From Lachnospiraceae bacterium (GTDB lineage: Bacteria; Bacillota; Clostridia; Lachnospirales; Lachnospiraceae): a stretch of DNA of 10,573 nt. The stretch's first letter is position 1, and each line of letters begins with the position of its first letter. The stretch is taken from contig JAJPZP010000110.1 of the NCBI GenBank assembly GCA_021204285.1, forward strand, positions 3,095 to 13,667. The letters are read 5' to 3'. Under the pieces are notes generated by a model. That model saw only the letters and a program-made list of their open reading frames with translations, did no database searches and was not told the DNA's origin. Shown here piece after piece: positions 1-7,584 of the stretch. The position numbers and the translations under genes are program-made.

Positions 1-627
1 CGCGTGATGCTCTGCGGGGAGGGCTATGAGGTCTCGGAGGCCTGCGACGCGCACGAGGCGCTTGCGCGGGCTCCGGAGGCGGATCTGGTGATTCTGGATA
101 TTCTGATGCCCGGAGAGTCGGGGATCTGGGCCTGCGAGAAGATCCGGGAGCAGACGAATGTGCCGATCCTCTTCCTGACAGCCAAGTCCGGGGAGCACGA
201 CAAAGTGCAGGGCTTCGGCGCGGGCGGCGACGACTACCTGGTGAAGCCCTTTTCCTATACAGAGCTGCTGACGCGGGTCGGTGCGCTGCTGCGCCGTTAT
301 CAGGTGTATAAAGGACAGCAGGAGAAGCCGGAAAAGCTTGAGTTCTACCGCGACATCACGGTGGACCGGAAACGCCAGAGCGTTTTCGCAGGCGAAGAGC
401 GAATCGCTCTGACGGAGATGGAGTATCAGATTCTGCTGCTGCTTATTTCCAGTCCGGGAAAGGTTTTCTCCGTGCGGGAAATTTATGAAGCCGTGTGGAA
501 GGAAACTTTTTATGCGAGTTCTGGTAATACGGTTATGGTCCACATCCGGAATATCCGCCGCAAACTGGGAAAAGAGAGGGAGAGTTACATACAGAATGTC
601 TGGGGAAGGGGATACTGTGTCGTCTGA
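1..627 (+). CDS. OmpR/PhoB-family response regulator, 5' end missing (partial)
   Basis: This is a DNA-binding response regulator that would be phosphorylated by the kinase encoded just downstream and then control promoters. The reading frame is open to the window edge, and roughly the first 20 residues (with the acidic pair of the receiver pocket) are missing. Numbering from the GTG at 4, the receiver domain shows the phospho-acceptor Asp32 in VILDILMPGESG, the switch Thr59 in LFLTAK, and Lys81 in DDYLVKPFS. A C-terminal winged helix follows (about 115-207), with EMEYQILLLL, NTVMVHIRNIRRKL and the closing VWGRGYCVV typical of OmpR/VanR-like regulators. The GTG at 4 and ATG at 7 are internal codons, not the true start, because a full receiver needs the upstream part. 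The 3' end overlaps the kinase gene by 11 bases, so the two are co-translated. The target genes cannot be told from this window. Confidence 0.95.
   Translation, partial: RVMLCGEGYEVSEACDAHEALARAPEADLVILDILMPGESGIWACEKIREQTNVPILFLTAKSGEHDKVQGFGAGGDDYLVKPFSYTELLTRVGALLRRYQVYKGQQEKPEKLEFYRDITVDRKRQSVFAGEERIALTEMEYQILLLLISSPGKVFSVREIYEAVWKETFYASSGNTVMVHIRNIRRKLGKERESYIQNVWGRGYCVV
602..611 (+). promoter_or_regulatory. Shine-Dalgarno that selects the kinase start
   Basis: A ten-base purine run (GGGGAAGGGG) sits inside the last codons of the response regulator gene and ends five bases before the in-frame GTG at 617. This is better spaced and stronger than anything in front of the other in-frame start, the ATG at 596, so it favours GTG 617 as the kinase start. 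It also means ribosomes finishing the regulator gene pass over the kinase start. Confidence 0.65.
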
Positions 628-1942
628 AAAGAAATGTGGAAACCGGCTTACGCTGGAGCTGATTGTGATGAGCGCTGTCGCGCTGCTTGTGGCCGTTCTG
701 GTTGCAAGCCTGGCTGAAAATCTGGCCTATGATATTGCCGCGAACCGGCGCTATTCGGAGGATTCGATTGATCTGGCCATGGATGAGACGCTGGAGAGCC
801 TGAATGATTTTATTGAGACGAATCAGGTGGGCGAGGATAATATAGAGCTGTTGGTAGGCTGGGTGCAGCGGCAGAAGGATGTTTACGTCATGTTTTACCG
901 CGATGTGGACGCGCTTCTGGGTCCTTATCTGACGATCAATGAAGGCAGGGATGAGCCTCCGGAAATGCTGGAGCTGAACCGGATGACTTACTATGATCTG
1001 GAGCTCTGTGACGGAACGCCGATCAAGGCGGAGCTCGAATACTATATCACGATGCGGGATATGGACTGGCTGAATGTCCTGAAATACACGGTTGGAGGGA
1101 TTGTATTCATCCTTCTTCTTTTTCTGATGGTGCACCGGAAGATTCGCTATATCAACTGCCTGGAAAGAGAGCTGTCAGTTTTAAGTGCCGGGAACTTAAG
1201 CTATCCGGTCACAATCCGCGGCAGGGATGAGCTGACCGATCTCGCGAAGGGCATCGAGACGCTGAAAAACGGGATCCTGGAGGAGCAGCAGAAGAAAGCC
1301 GAGGCTGAAAAGGCGAATATGGAGCTGGTGACTGCGATGTCCCACGATCTGCGCACGCCGCTCACTTCGCTGATCGGATATCTGGAGATCCTGAGCCGCG
1401 GGCGCTGTGAGGGCGAGGAGCAGCGACAATCTTATCACGAGCGCTGCAGGGAGAAAGCCTTCCAGATGAAGCGCGTGTCCGACCGGCTTTTTGAATATTT
1501 TCTTGTGTATGGCCAGGAGGAGAAGAGCCTGGTGTTGACCCGCATGAGCTGTGCGGATCTGGTGAATGAACTCTGCTACCGGCAGCTCCTGGACTGGAAG
1601 GAGCAGGGCGGACAGATTGATTTTGAGACGGGTGAACTTTCCGGCGCGGTGATGGTGGACGGCGAATACATGCAGCGCGTGGTCGATAATCTGCTCCGGA
1701 ACCTGCAGAAATATGCGGACAAAGCTTATCCGCTTGCAATTCGTATCCGGGAAGAAGAGGGACATTTGAAGATTCAGGTCACGAACCATGTGCGCGAACA
1801 GGAAAACCGCAGAGAGAGCACTCAGATCGGCCTCAAAACCTGCCGGAAGATCATCTATAAGCACGGCGGCAGCTTCAGCTGGCGGGGTGAAGACGACTGC
1901 TTCGTGGGAGAGATCTGCCTGCCGCTGGCGGAGATTAACTGA
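617..1942 (+). CDS. Membrane sensor histidine kinase, VanS/PhoR-like
   Basis: This is the sensor partner of the upstream response regulator: an inner-membrane kinase that would autophosphorylate on His and pass the phosphate to the regulator's Asp. Numbered from GTG 617 (441 aa), it has a first membrane segment (about 11-33), an extracytoplasmic domain of about 120 residues, a second membrane segment (about 154-174), and a HAMP linker (about 175-227). The DHp helix carries SHDLRTPLTSL with His243 as the expected phosphorylation site. The ATPase domain has an N box (DNLLRNLQKYA, Asn358 and Asn362) and a G2-like stretch ESTQIGLKTCRKI (from Glu400). The usual G1 box (DxGxG) is not recognisable; the strand KIQVTNHVREQ runs straight into the EST-IGLK segment. 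Such a short ATP lid is known in many VanS-like clostridial kinases. The alternative start ATG 596 would add seven residues. The signal sensed is not evident. Confidence 0.93.
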   Translation: MSSEKKCGNRLTLELIVMSAVALLVAVLVASLAENLAYDIAANRRYSEDSIDLAMDETLESLNDFIETNQVGEDNIELLVGWVQRQKDVYVMFYRDVDALLGPYLTINEGRDEPPEMLELNRMTYYDLELCDGTPIKAELEYYITMRDMDWLNVLKYTVGGIVFILLLFLMVHRKIRYINCLERELSVLSAGNLSYPVTIRGRDELTDLAKGIETLKNGILEEQQKKAEAEKANMELVTAMSHDLRTPLTSLIGYLEILSRGRCEGEEQRQSYHERCREKAFQMKRVSDRLFEYFLVYGQEEKSLVLTRMSCADLVNELCYRQLLDWKEQGGQIDFETGELSGAVMVDGEYMQRVVDNLLRNLQKYADKAYPLAIRIREEEGHLKIQVTNHVREQENRRESTQIGLKTCRKIIYKHGGSFSWRGEDDCFVGEICLPLAEIN

Positions 1943-1957
1943 AAGCATAAAAAAGAT

Positions 1958-1986
1958 TTGCAGTCCATGGAATCGTGTGCTATGAT
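1958..1986 (+). promoter_or_regulatory. Probable sigma-A promoter for the alaS gene string
   Basis: A TTGCAG -35-like element (1958-1963) is followed, after 17 bases, by TATGAT (1981-1986), which differs from the consensus -10 in one base. TG at 1978-1979 one base upstream makes it an extended -10, which would offset the weak second half of the -35. Transcription would begin near 1991-1994, about 78 bases before the alaS start. It lies only 15 bases after the kinase stop and is the only good promoter I see in the window. Confidence 0.65.
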
Positions 1987-2000
1987 TTATAGGAGTATGT

Positions 2001-2026
2001 AAACCGCCGCCTGAGGCTGCGGTTTT
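2001..2026 (+). terminator. Hairpin with short T tract: terminator or leader attenuator
   Basis: Bases 2001-2007 (AAACCGC) pair with 2019-2025 (GCGGTTT). After one C/T mismatch, GCC 2009-2011 pairs with GGC 2015-2017 around a TGA loop. The A-rich left side and T-rich right side are the layout of an intrinsic terminator, but the T run is only four bases, so termination is probably partial. It is correctly placed to end the two-component transcript. However, it lies downstream of the predicted alaS promoter, so it would also fall within the first bases of the alaS mRNA. Confidence 0.45.
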
Positions 2027-2051
2027 GCACGGCATTTTTTATGCTGTGCAA
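2025..2051 (+). promoter_or_regulatory. Second leader hairpin with five-T loop
   Basis: Bases 2025-2035 can pair with 2041-2051: eleven pairs including one G-U, around the loop TTTTT (2036-2040). It follows directly on the first hairpin, shares base 2025 with it, and ends seven bases before the alaS Shine-Dalgarno. It does not bury the ribosome site by itself. Whether it is a regulatory element or simply spacing structure cannot be decided from sequence. Confidence 0.35.
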
Positions 2052-2057
2052 TAGATT

Positions 2058-2062
2058 GGAGG
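2058..2062 (+). promoter_or_regulatory. Shine-Dalgarno that sets the alaS GTG start
   Basis: GGAGG is followed by eight bases and then GTG at 2071. The in-frame ATG at 2041 has no ribosome site ahead of it and sits in the second hairpin, so the GTG is the better start. Initiation there also gives the usual AlaRS N-terminus (MEKYGVNELRRMFLEYF). Confidence 0.85.
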
Positions 2063-2070
2063 AAAAGAAA

Positions 2071-4713
2071 GTGGAAAAATACGGTGTAAACGAGCTGCGG
2101 AGGATGTTTCTGGAATACTTCGAGAGTAAGGGGCATCTGCGGATGAACAGCTTCTCTCTGGTGCCTCATAATGATAAGAGTCTGTTGCTGATCAACTCCG
2201 GCATGGCGCCGCTGAAGCCTTACTTTACGGGCGCAGAGATTCCGCCGCGCAAGCGCGTGACGACCTGCCAGAAGTGCATCCGCACCGGCGATATTGAAAA
2301 TGTCGGCAAGACGGCACGCCACGGCACCTTCTTTGAGATGCTGGGCAATTTCTCCTTCGGAGATTATTTTAAAGAGGAAGCGATCGAGTGGACCTGGGAG
2401 TTCCTGACGGATGTGGTGGGACTCGATGCGAACCGGCTGTATCCTTCGGTCTATCAGGACGACGACGAAGCTTTTGAGATCTGGAATAAGAAGATCGGCA
2501 TTCCGGCGGAGCGGATTTTCCGTTTCGGCAAGGAGGATAATTTCTGGGAGCATGGTGCGGGCCCCTGCGGCCCCTGCTCGGAGGTCTACTATGACCGCGG
2601 CGAGAAGTACGGCTGTGGCAAGCCGGGCTGCACGGTCGGCTGCGACTGCGACCGCTACATGGAGATCTGGAACGACGTTTTCACGCAGTTTGACAATGAC
2701 GGAAATAATCACTACACCGAGCTGGAACAAAAGAATAGCGACACCGGCATGGGGCTGGAGCGCCTCGCCTCAGTCGGGCAGGATGTGGATTCGATTTTTG
2801 ACGTGGATACGATCCGCGCGCTGCGGGACAAGGTCTGCGAATTCGCGCACTGTGCTTACCATGATTCTGAAGAGAAGGACGTTTCGATCCGTCTGATCAC
2901 GGACCATATCCGCTCGGCGACCTTCATGATCTCCGACGGCATCATGCCGACGAACGAGGGCCGTGGATACGTGCTGCGCCGCCTGATCCGCAGGGCTGCC
3001 CGCCACGGCAGGCTGCTCGGCGTGGATGGAAAATTCCTCGCGAAGCTCTCCGAGACCGTTATCGAGGGTTCAAAGGACGGCTATCCGGAGCTGGATGAGA
3101 AGAGGGAATTTATCTTCAAGGTGCTGACGCAGGAGGAGGATAAGTTCAATAAGATGATCGACCAGGGCTTAAGCATCCTCGGACAGATGGAGGAGGAGAT
3201 GAAGGCCGCGGGCGAGACGACGCTCAGTGGCGCGAACGCCTTCAAGCTCTATGATACCTATGGATTCCCGCTTGACCTGACGAGCGAGATCCTGGAAGAG
3301 AAGGGCTACGCGATCGACGAGGAAGGCTTTAAGGCCTGCATGGAAGAGCAGAGAAATAAGGCCCGCTCGGCGCGCGCGGTGACAAACTACATGGGCGCGG
3401 ACGCGACGGTTTATGATGAGATCGATGCTTCCGTGACGACAGAGTTCGTCGGCTATGACAGGCTGACGGAGCAGTCGAAGGTGACGGTGCTAACGACGGA
3501 GAGCGAGCTTGTCGAGGCGCTGACGGACGGCGAGCGGGGCACGATCTTCGTGGAACAGACGCCGTTTTACGCGACGATGGGCGGCCAGGAAGGCGACAAG
3601 GGTGTGATCCGGGTTTGCGACGGGGAGTTCGTGGTCGAGGATACGGTGGGGCTGCTCGGCGGCAAGTACGGCCACGTGGGTCACATGACGAAGGGCATGA
3701 TCAAGGTCGGAGACGTCGTCACTTTAAGCGTTGACGAGGCGGGCCGCGCGGATACCTGTAAGAACCACAGTGCGACGCATCTTCTGCAGAAAGCGCTGAA
3801 GATGGTGCTCGGCAATCATGTTGAGCAGAAGGGTTCGCTCGTGACGCCGGATCGTCTGCGTTTTGACTTTTCGCATTTCCAGCAGATGACAGCAGAGGAG
3901 CTGGCCGAGACGGAGCGTATTGTGAATGAAGAGATCCGCGCGTCGATTCCGGTGATGACTGAGATTATGAATATTGAAGATGCCAGGAAGACCGGGGCGA
4001 TGGCGCTCTTTGGGGAGAAGTATTCCGACGAGGTCCGTGTCGTGTCGATGGGCGATTTCTCGAAGGAGCTCTGCGGCGGCACGCATGTCGCGAACACAGG
4101 CGTGATCACGGCCTTCAAGATCGTGTCGGAATCCGGCATCGCCGCGGGTGTGCGCCGGATCGAGGCGCTGACCGGACAGGGCGTGTTTGATTATTATAAG
4201 GAGCAGGAGGCGGAGCTTTCGAAGGCGGCGCATCTTCTGAAGACGACGCCCTCCGGCGTGACAGAGAAGATCAGCCATCTCTATGCCGAGATCAAGGCGC
4301 TGCAGAGCGAGAACGAGTCGCTGAAGAGCCGCGCGGCGAAGGACGCGCTCGGCGATGTGATGGATAAGGTGAAGGAGATCGGCGGCGTGAAGCTGCTGGC
4401 CGCGAAGCTGGAAGGAGTCGACATGAACGGACTTCGGGAGCTCGGAGACCAGCTCAAAGAGAAGCTCGGTGAGGGCGTCGTCGTGCTTGCCGCGGTGAAT
4501 GAGGGCAAGGTCAGCCTCATGGCGACTGCGACCGATGGCGCGCAGAAGAAGGGCGCGCACGCGGGTAAGCTCATCAAGGCCATCGCCGCGAAAGTCGGCG
4601 GGGGCGGCGGCGGACGCCCGGGTATGGCGCAGGCCGGCGGCAAGAATCCGGCGGGCGTCGACGACGCGATCGCGGAGGCAGCGCGGACGCTGGAGAGTCA
4701 GCTCGGAGCGTAA
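2071..4713 (+). CDS. alaS: Alanine--tRNA ligase (AlaRS)
   Basis: The enzyme charges tRNA-Ala with alanine in the cytoplasm and removes Ser or Gly misplaced on that tRNA. At 880 aa it is full length. The class II catalytic core (about 1-240) shows NSGMAPLKPYF, KCIRTGDIENVGKTARHG followed by FFEMLGNFSFGDYF (motif 2 region), and motif 3 DTGMGLERLA (from Asp224). A Cys-rich insertion in the core has Cys182, Cys187, Cys191 and Cys193, likely a metal site of the clostridial-type enzyme. The editing domain carries HSATH (His566, His570) and CGGTH (Cys668, His672), the four zinc ligands of the family. The C-terminal DHHA1/C-Ala domain holds the Gly-rich GGGGGGRPGMAQAGG. The gene has its own promoter and leader hairpins upstream and heads the co-directional string. 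The GTG start at 2071 is chosen because of the GGAGG eight bases before it. Confidence 0.98.
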   Translation: MEKYGVNELRRMFLEYFESKGHLRMNSFSLVPHNDKSLLLINSGMAPLKPYFTGAEIPPRKRVTTCQKCIRTGDIENVGKTARHGTFFEMLGNFSFGDYFKEEAIEWTWEFLTDVVGLDANRLYPSVYQDDDEAFEIWNKKIGIPAERIFRFGKEDNFWEHGAGPCGPCSEVYYDRGEKYGCGKPGCTVGCDCDRYMEIWNDVFTQFDNDGNNHYTELEQKNSDTGMGLERLASVGQDVDSIFDVDTIRALRDKVCEFAHCAYHDSEEKDVSIRLITDHIRSATFMISDGIMPTNEGRGYVLRRLIRRAARHGRLLGVDGKFLAKLSETVIEGSKDGYPELDEKREFIFKVLTQEEDKFNKMIDQGLSILGQMEEEMKAAGETTLSGANAFKLYDTYGFPLDLTSEILEEKGYAIDEEGFKACMEEQRNKARSARAVTNYMGADATVYDEIDASVTTEFVGYDRLTEQSKVTVLTTESELVEALTDGERGTIFVEQTPFYATMGGQEGDKGVIRVCDGEFVVEDTVGLLGGKYGHVGHMTKGMIKVGDVVTLSVDEAGRADTCKNHSATHLLQKALKMVLGNHVEQKGSLVTPDRLRFDFSHFQQMTAEELAETERIVNEEIRASIPVMTEIMNIEDARKTGAMALFGEKYSDEVRVVSMGDFSKELCGGTHVANTGVITAFKIVSESGIAAGVRRIEALTGQGVFDYYKEQEAELSKAAHLLKTTPSGVTEKISHLYAEIKALQSENESLKSRAAKDALGDVMDKVKEIGGVKLLAAKLEGVDMNGLRELGDQLKEKLGEGVVVLAAVNEGKVSLMATATDGAQKKGAHAGKLIKAIAAKVGGGGGGRPGMAQAGGKNPAGVDDAIAEAARTLESQLGA

Positions 4714-4731
4714 TGTTCGAGGAGTGATCAG

Positions 4732-5055
4732 ATGAACTGTAAACAGGTACAGCGCCTGCTGGTGCCCTATATCAACGGGGATCTGGAGGAGAGGGAGGAG
4801 GACGAGTTCGTTCGTCATGTGCGTCACTGCTCGGAGTGCTACGAAGAGCTGGAGGTCTATTCCACCGTCTTCGCGGGCATCCGACAGTTGGACGGGGATG
4901 AGGAGAAGGTGGACTACCGGACGCTCGTCGAGGACTCCCTGAAGACCTCGGAGGAGGACGTGCTGGATGGACATTTCTGGCATGTCTATTCCTTTTTGCT
5001 GAAAATGGCTGCGACGGTGGCGCTGTTTTTCCTGATTATGAGAGGATTGTTCTGA
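4732..5055 (+). CDS. Small zf-HC2 (anti-sigma-like) single-pass membrane protein
   Basis: A 107-residue protein resembling the N-terminal zinc finger of anti-sigma factors, with a membrane anchor. The N-terminal part has Cys3 and then His29-x3-Cys33-x2-Cys36, the zf-HC2 metal pattern. An acidic linker (about 52-80) leads to one hydrophobic segment at the very C-terminus (about 88-107). There is almost nothing outside the membrane, so it lacks the outer sensor domain of classic anti-sigma factors. Start ATG 4732 has GAGGAG seven bases ahead, and the gene lies 18 bases after alaS. Its TGA is directly followed by the polA ATG, so translation of polA may depend on it. No sigma factor gene is near. 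Function unknown; a regulatory or scaffolding role using the zinc finger is inference only. Confidence 0.88.
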   Translation: MNCKQVQRLLVPYINGDLEEREEDEFVRHVRHCSECYEELEVYSTVFAGIRQLDGDEEKVDYRTLVEDSLKTSEEDVLDGHFWHVYSFLLKMAATVALFFLIMRGLF

Positions 5056-7584
5056 ATGAGTGAAAAGACCGTACTGATCGATGGGCACAGCATGATTCAT
5101 CGCGCTTTCTACGGCGTGCCGGATCTGACGAATCAGGAGGGCCTGCATACCAATGGAATCTTCGGATTCCTGAATATTATGTTCCGCATTCTGGATGAGG
5201 AGCAGCCGCAGTATCTGGCTGTGGCCTTTGACCTGCATGCGCCGACTTTCCGACATAAAATGTATGAGGCCTACAAGGGCACGCGCAAGCCGATGCCGGA
5301 GGAGCTGCGGGAGCAGATCCCGGTTCTGAAGGAACTGCTGACGGCCATGGGGATTCCGCTGCTCATGAAGGAAGGCTATGAGGCAGACGATCTTCTGGGT
5401 ACGGCGGCACGGCTTGCCGAGGAGCGGGGCATCGATGCGGTCATTGTATCGGGAGATCGCGATCTTCTGCAGCTCGCGACGGAGCGGGTGCTGATCCGCA
5501 TGCCGCGGACGAGGCGCGGCGTGACCGAGGTCGACAATTTCTACGCGAAGGATGTGCTGAGCACCTATCAGGTAACGCCGCCGCAGATCATCGAACTCAA
5601 AGCCCTGATGGGCGACGCCTCCGACAATATCCCGGGCGTGCCGGGGATTGGAGAGAAGACCGCGACCAGTCTGGTCGTGACCTACGGCTCGATCGAGAAC
5701 GCCTACGCGCATGTCGATGAGATCAAGCCGAACCGTGCGAAGGAAGCGCTGAAAAATCACTACGATATGGCGATGATGAGCAAGGAGCTTGCGACGATCT
5801 GCGTGAACGCGCCGCTCGAATTGGATTTCGACGTCGCCCGTATCGGAAATTTATATACGGCGGAAGCCTATGAGATCTGCAAAAAGTTGAATTTCAAAAA
5901 GCTGCTCGCCCGCTTCGAAACGACGGAGGCGGTATCGGCAGCGGAGCCGGAGGCAAAGCCTGTCACGGATTTCGCGGAGGCGGAGAACCTGTTCGCGGAG
6001 GCGGAAAAACGCGAGCGTATCGCCTTCGAGATCTGCGTAGGGGAGCCGATGAGCATCTCCCTCGCTCTGTCAGAAAACGAGGTATACTGTGTGGCGGCGG
6101 AGGGCTTTCTGACGGAAGGATACCTTCTTGACCGTCTCGGACGCATCGTGGAGCGGGTGCCGCTCTGCGCGGCCTCCGATGTGAAGAAAATCCTGGCTTA
6201 CGTGCGGCCTTCTCACCGTGAGCATCTCTTTGATATTGAAATCGCGGCCTATCTGATCAATCCGCTGATGAGCAGCTACGCGCATGCGGATATCGGAAAG
6301 CCATATGCGGCGCTCACGACGCTGCGAAAGCTTCCGGAACTTGAGGAAAAGCTTGAAGAGACGGGCATGCGCAGGCTTTTCGACGAGATCGAGATGCCGC
6401 TTGTCTTCACGCTCTATGACATGGAGCGTGAGGGCATGCGCGTCAACGAGCGGGAGCTGAAGGAGTACGGCGATGCCCTCGTAGGCCGCATTGAGGAGCT
6501 GGAGCATCAGATCCATGAGGCGGCGGGTGAGGTTTTCAATATCAATTCTCCGAAGCAGCTGGGCGTGATTTTATTTGAAAAGCTTGGTATGAAGGGCGGA
6601 AAAAAGACGAAGACCGGCTACTCCACCTCGGCGGATGTGCTCGACAAGCTTGCTCCGGATCATCAGATCGTGCGCGATGTGCTGGAGTACCGACAGCTCA
6701 CGAAGCTGAAATCGACCTATGCGGACGGCCTTGCCGCCTGCGTCGCGGCGGATGGGCGGATCCATTCGAGCTTTAACCAGACGATCACGGCGACGGGCCG
6801 CATCAGCAGCACGGAACCGAATCTGCAGAATATTCCGGTGCAGATGGAGCTTGGCCGCCGGATCCGCAAGGTTTTTATCCCGAAGGACGGCTGCGTCTTC
6901 ATCGACGCGGACTACTCGCAGATCGAACTGCGCGTGCTGGCGCATATGTCAGGCGATGAGAAGCTGATCGAGGCTTACCGCCAGGCGGAGGATATCCATC
7001 GAATCACGGCCTCGCAGGTCTTCCACGTGCCGCTCGATGAAGTGACGCCGTTACAGCGCAGGAATGCGAAGGCGGTCAACTTCGGTATTGTCTACGGGAT
7101 CAGTTCCTTCGGGCTCTCGCAGGACCTGAGCATCTCGACAAAGGAAGCGAAGCAGTACATTGACCGCTACTTTGATACCTATCCGGGTATCAAGGTTTTT
7201 CTGGACGGCCTTGTGAAGAGCGCGAAGGAGCAGGGCTATGTGACGACGATGTACGGCAGGCGCAGACCGATTCCGGAGCTGAAATCCTCGAATTTCGCGC
7301 AGCGCTCCTTCGGCGAGCGCGTCGCGATGAACTCCCCGATCCAGGGTACCGCGGCGGACATCATCAAGATCGCGATGAACCGCGTGCATGAGCGGCTGGA
7401 GCGGGAAGGGCTGAAGGCGCGGCTGATCCTGCAGGTGCACGATGAGCTGCTGATCGAGTCGCCTTATGAGGAGGCGGATCAGGTCGAACAGATCCTGCGA
7501 GAGGAGATGCAGCAGGCTGCCACCTTAAAGGTGGAGCTGGAGATCGACCTGCACCGCGGAGCGAACTGGTACGAGGCGAAGTAG
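5056..7584 (+). CDS. polA: DNA polymerase I, proofreading domain degenerate
   Basis: DNA polymerase I fills gaps during excision repair and Okazaki fragment processing and removes RNA primers with its 5' nuclease. At 842 aa it is shorter than the E. coli enzyme and close to Gram-positive forms. The 5'-3' nuclease domain (about 1-290) shows Asp9 in LIDGHSM, Asp111-Asp112 in YEADD, Asp134 and Asp136 in SGDRD, and the helix-hairpin-helix GDASDNIPGVPGIGEKTA (from 186). The middle exonuclease-like domain (about 300-455) lacks the catalytic acids: the DxE position reads FEICVGE (Glu325, Cys327), and the second and third motifs are not recognisable. The polymerase domain has motif A DYSQIELR (Asp619), the O helix RRNAKAVNFGIVYG with Phe676, and motif C VHDEL (Asp796, Glu797). 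It starts directly at the upstream stop, with AGAGGA nine bases ahead, and abuts coaE. Confidence 0.98.
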   Translation: MSEKTVLIDGHSMIHRAFYGVPDLTNQEGLHTNGIFGFLNIMFRILDEEQPQYLAVAFDLHAPTFRHKMYEAYKGTRKPMPEELREQIPVLKELLTAMGIPLLMKEGYEADDLLGTAARLAEERGIDAVIVSGDRDLLQLATERVLIRMPRTRRGVTEVDNFYAKDVLSTYQVTPPQIIELKALMGDASDNIPGVPGIGEKTATSLVVTYGSIENAYAHVDEIKPNRAKEALKNHYDMAMMSKELATICVNAPLELDFDVARIGNLYTAEAYEICKKLNFKKLLARFETTEAVSAAEPEAKPVTDFAEAENLFAEAEKRERIAFEICVGEPMSISLALSENEVYCVAAEGFLTEGYLLDRLGRIVERVPLCAASDVKKILAYVRPSHREHLFDIEIAAYLINPLMSSYAHADIGKPYAALTTLRKLPELEEKLEETGMRRLFDEIEMPLVFTLYDMEREGMRVNERELKEYGDALVGRIEELEHQIHEAAGEVFNINSPKQLGVILFEKLGMKGGKKTKTGYSTSADVLDKLAPDHQIVRDVLEYRQLTKLKSTYADGLAACVAADGRIHSSFNQTITATGRISSTEPNLQNIPVQMELGRRIRKVFIPKDGCVFIDADYSQIELRVLAHMSGDEKLIEAYRQAEDIHRITASQVFHVPLDEVTPLQRRNAKAVNFGIVYGISSFGLSQDLSISTKEAKQYIDRYFDTYPGIKVFLDGLVKSAKEQGYVTTMYGRRRPIPELKSSNFAQRSFGERVAMNSPIQGTAADIIKIAMNRVHERLEREGLKARLILQVHDELLIESPYEEADQVEQILREEMQQAATLKVELEIDLHRGANWYEAK
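5971..6005 (+). repeat. Short imperfect in-frame repeat inside polA
   Basis: A 14-base unit (TTCGCGGAGGCGGA) occurs at 5971-5984 and again at 5992-6005, a 21-base period. It encodes FAEAEN-L-FAEAEK near the boundary of the nuclease and exonuclease-like domains. The frame is kept, so it is probably a small in-frame duplication or simply an Ala/Glu-rich helix in biased codons. Confidence 0.5.

Noticed and set aside
485..595. Upstream extension of the histidine kinase frame into the response regulator gene
   Set aside because: This is the out-of-frame reading of the regulator's winged helix; the kinase's membrane segment and a good ribosome site support a start at 617.
1991..2002. AGGAG followed by ATGTAA, a possible start-stop mini-ORF in the alaS leader
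   Set aside because: Only one base separates the purine site from the ATG, too close for normal initiation, and AGGAG falls at the expected transcript start.
1987..2070. T-box riboswitch in front of alaS
   Set aside because: The leader from the predicted start is only about 78 bases, and I see no specifier stem or T-box sequence.
3724..5760. Open frame of 678 codons on the minus strand, spanning the end of alaS, the zinc-finger gene and the start of polA
   Set aside because: It lies opposite three well-supported genes, its translation is rich in His, Arg and Leu with no recognisable domain, and such frames arise from biased third positions in GC-rich genes.
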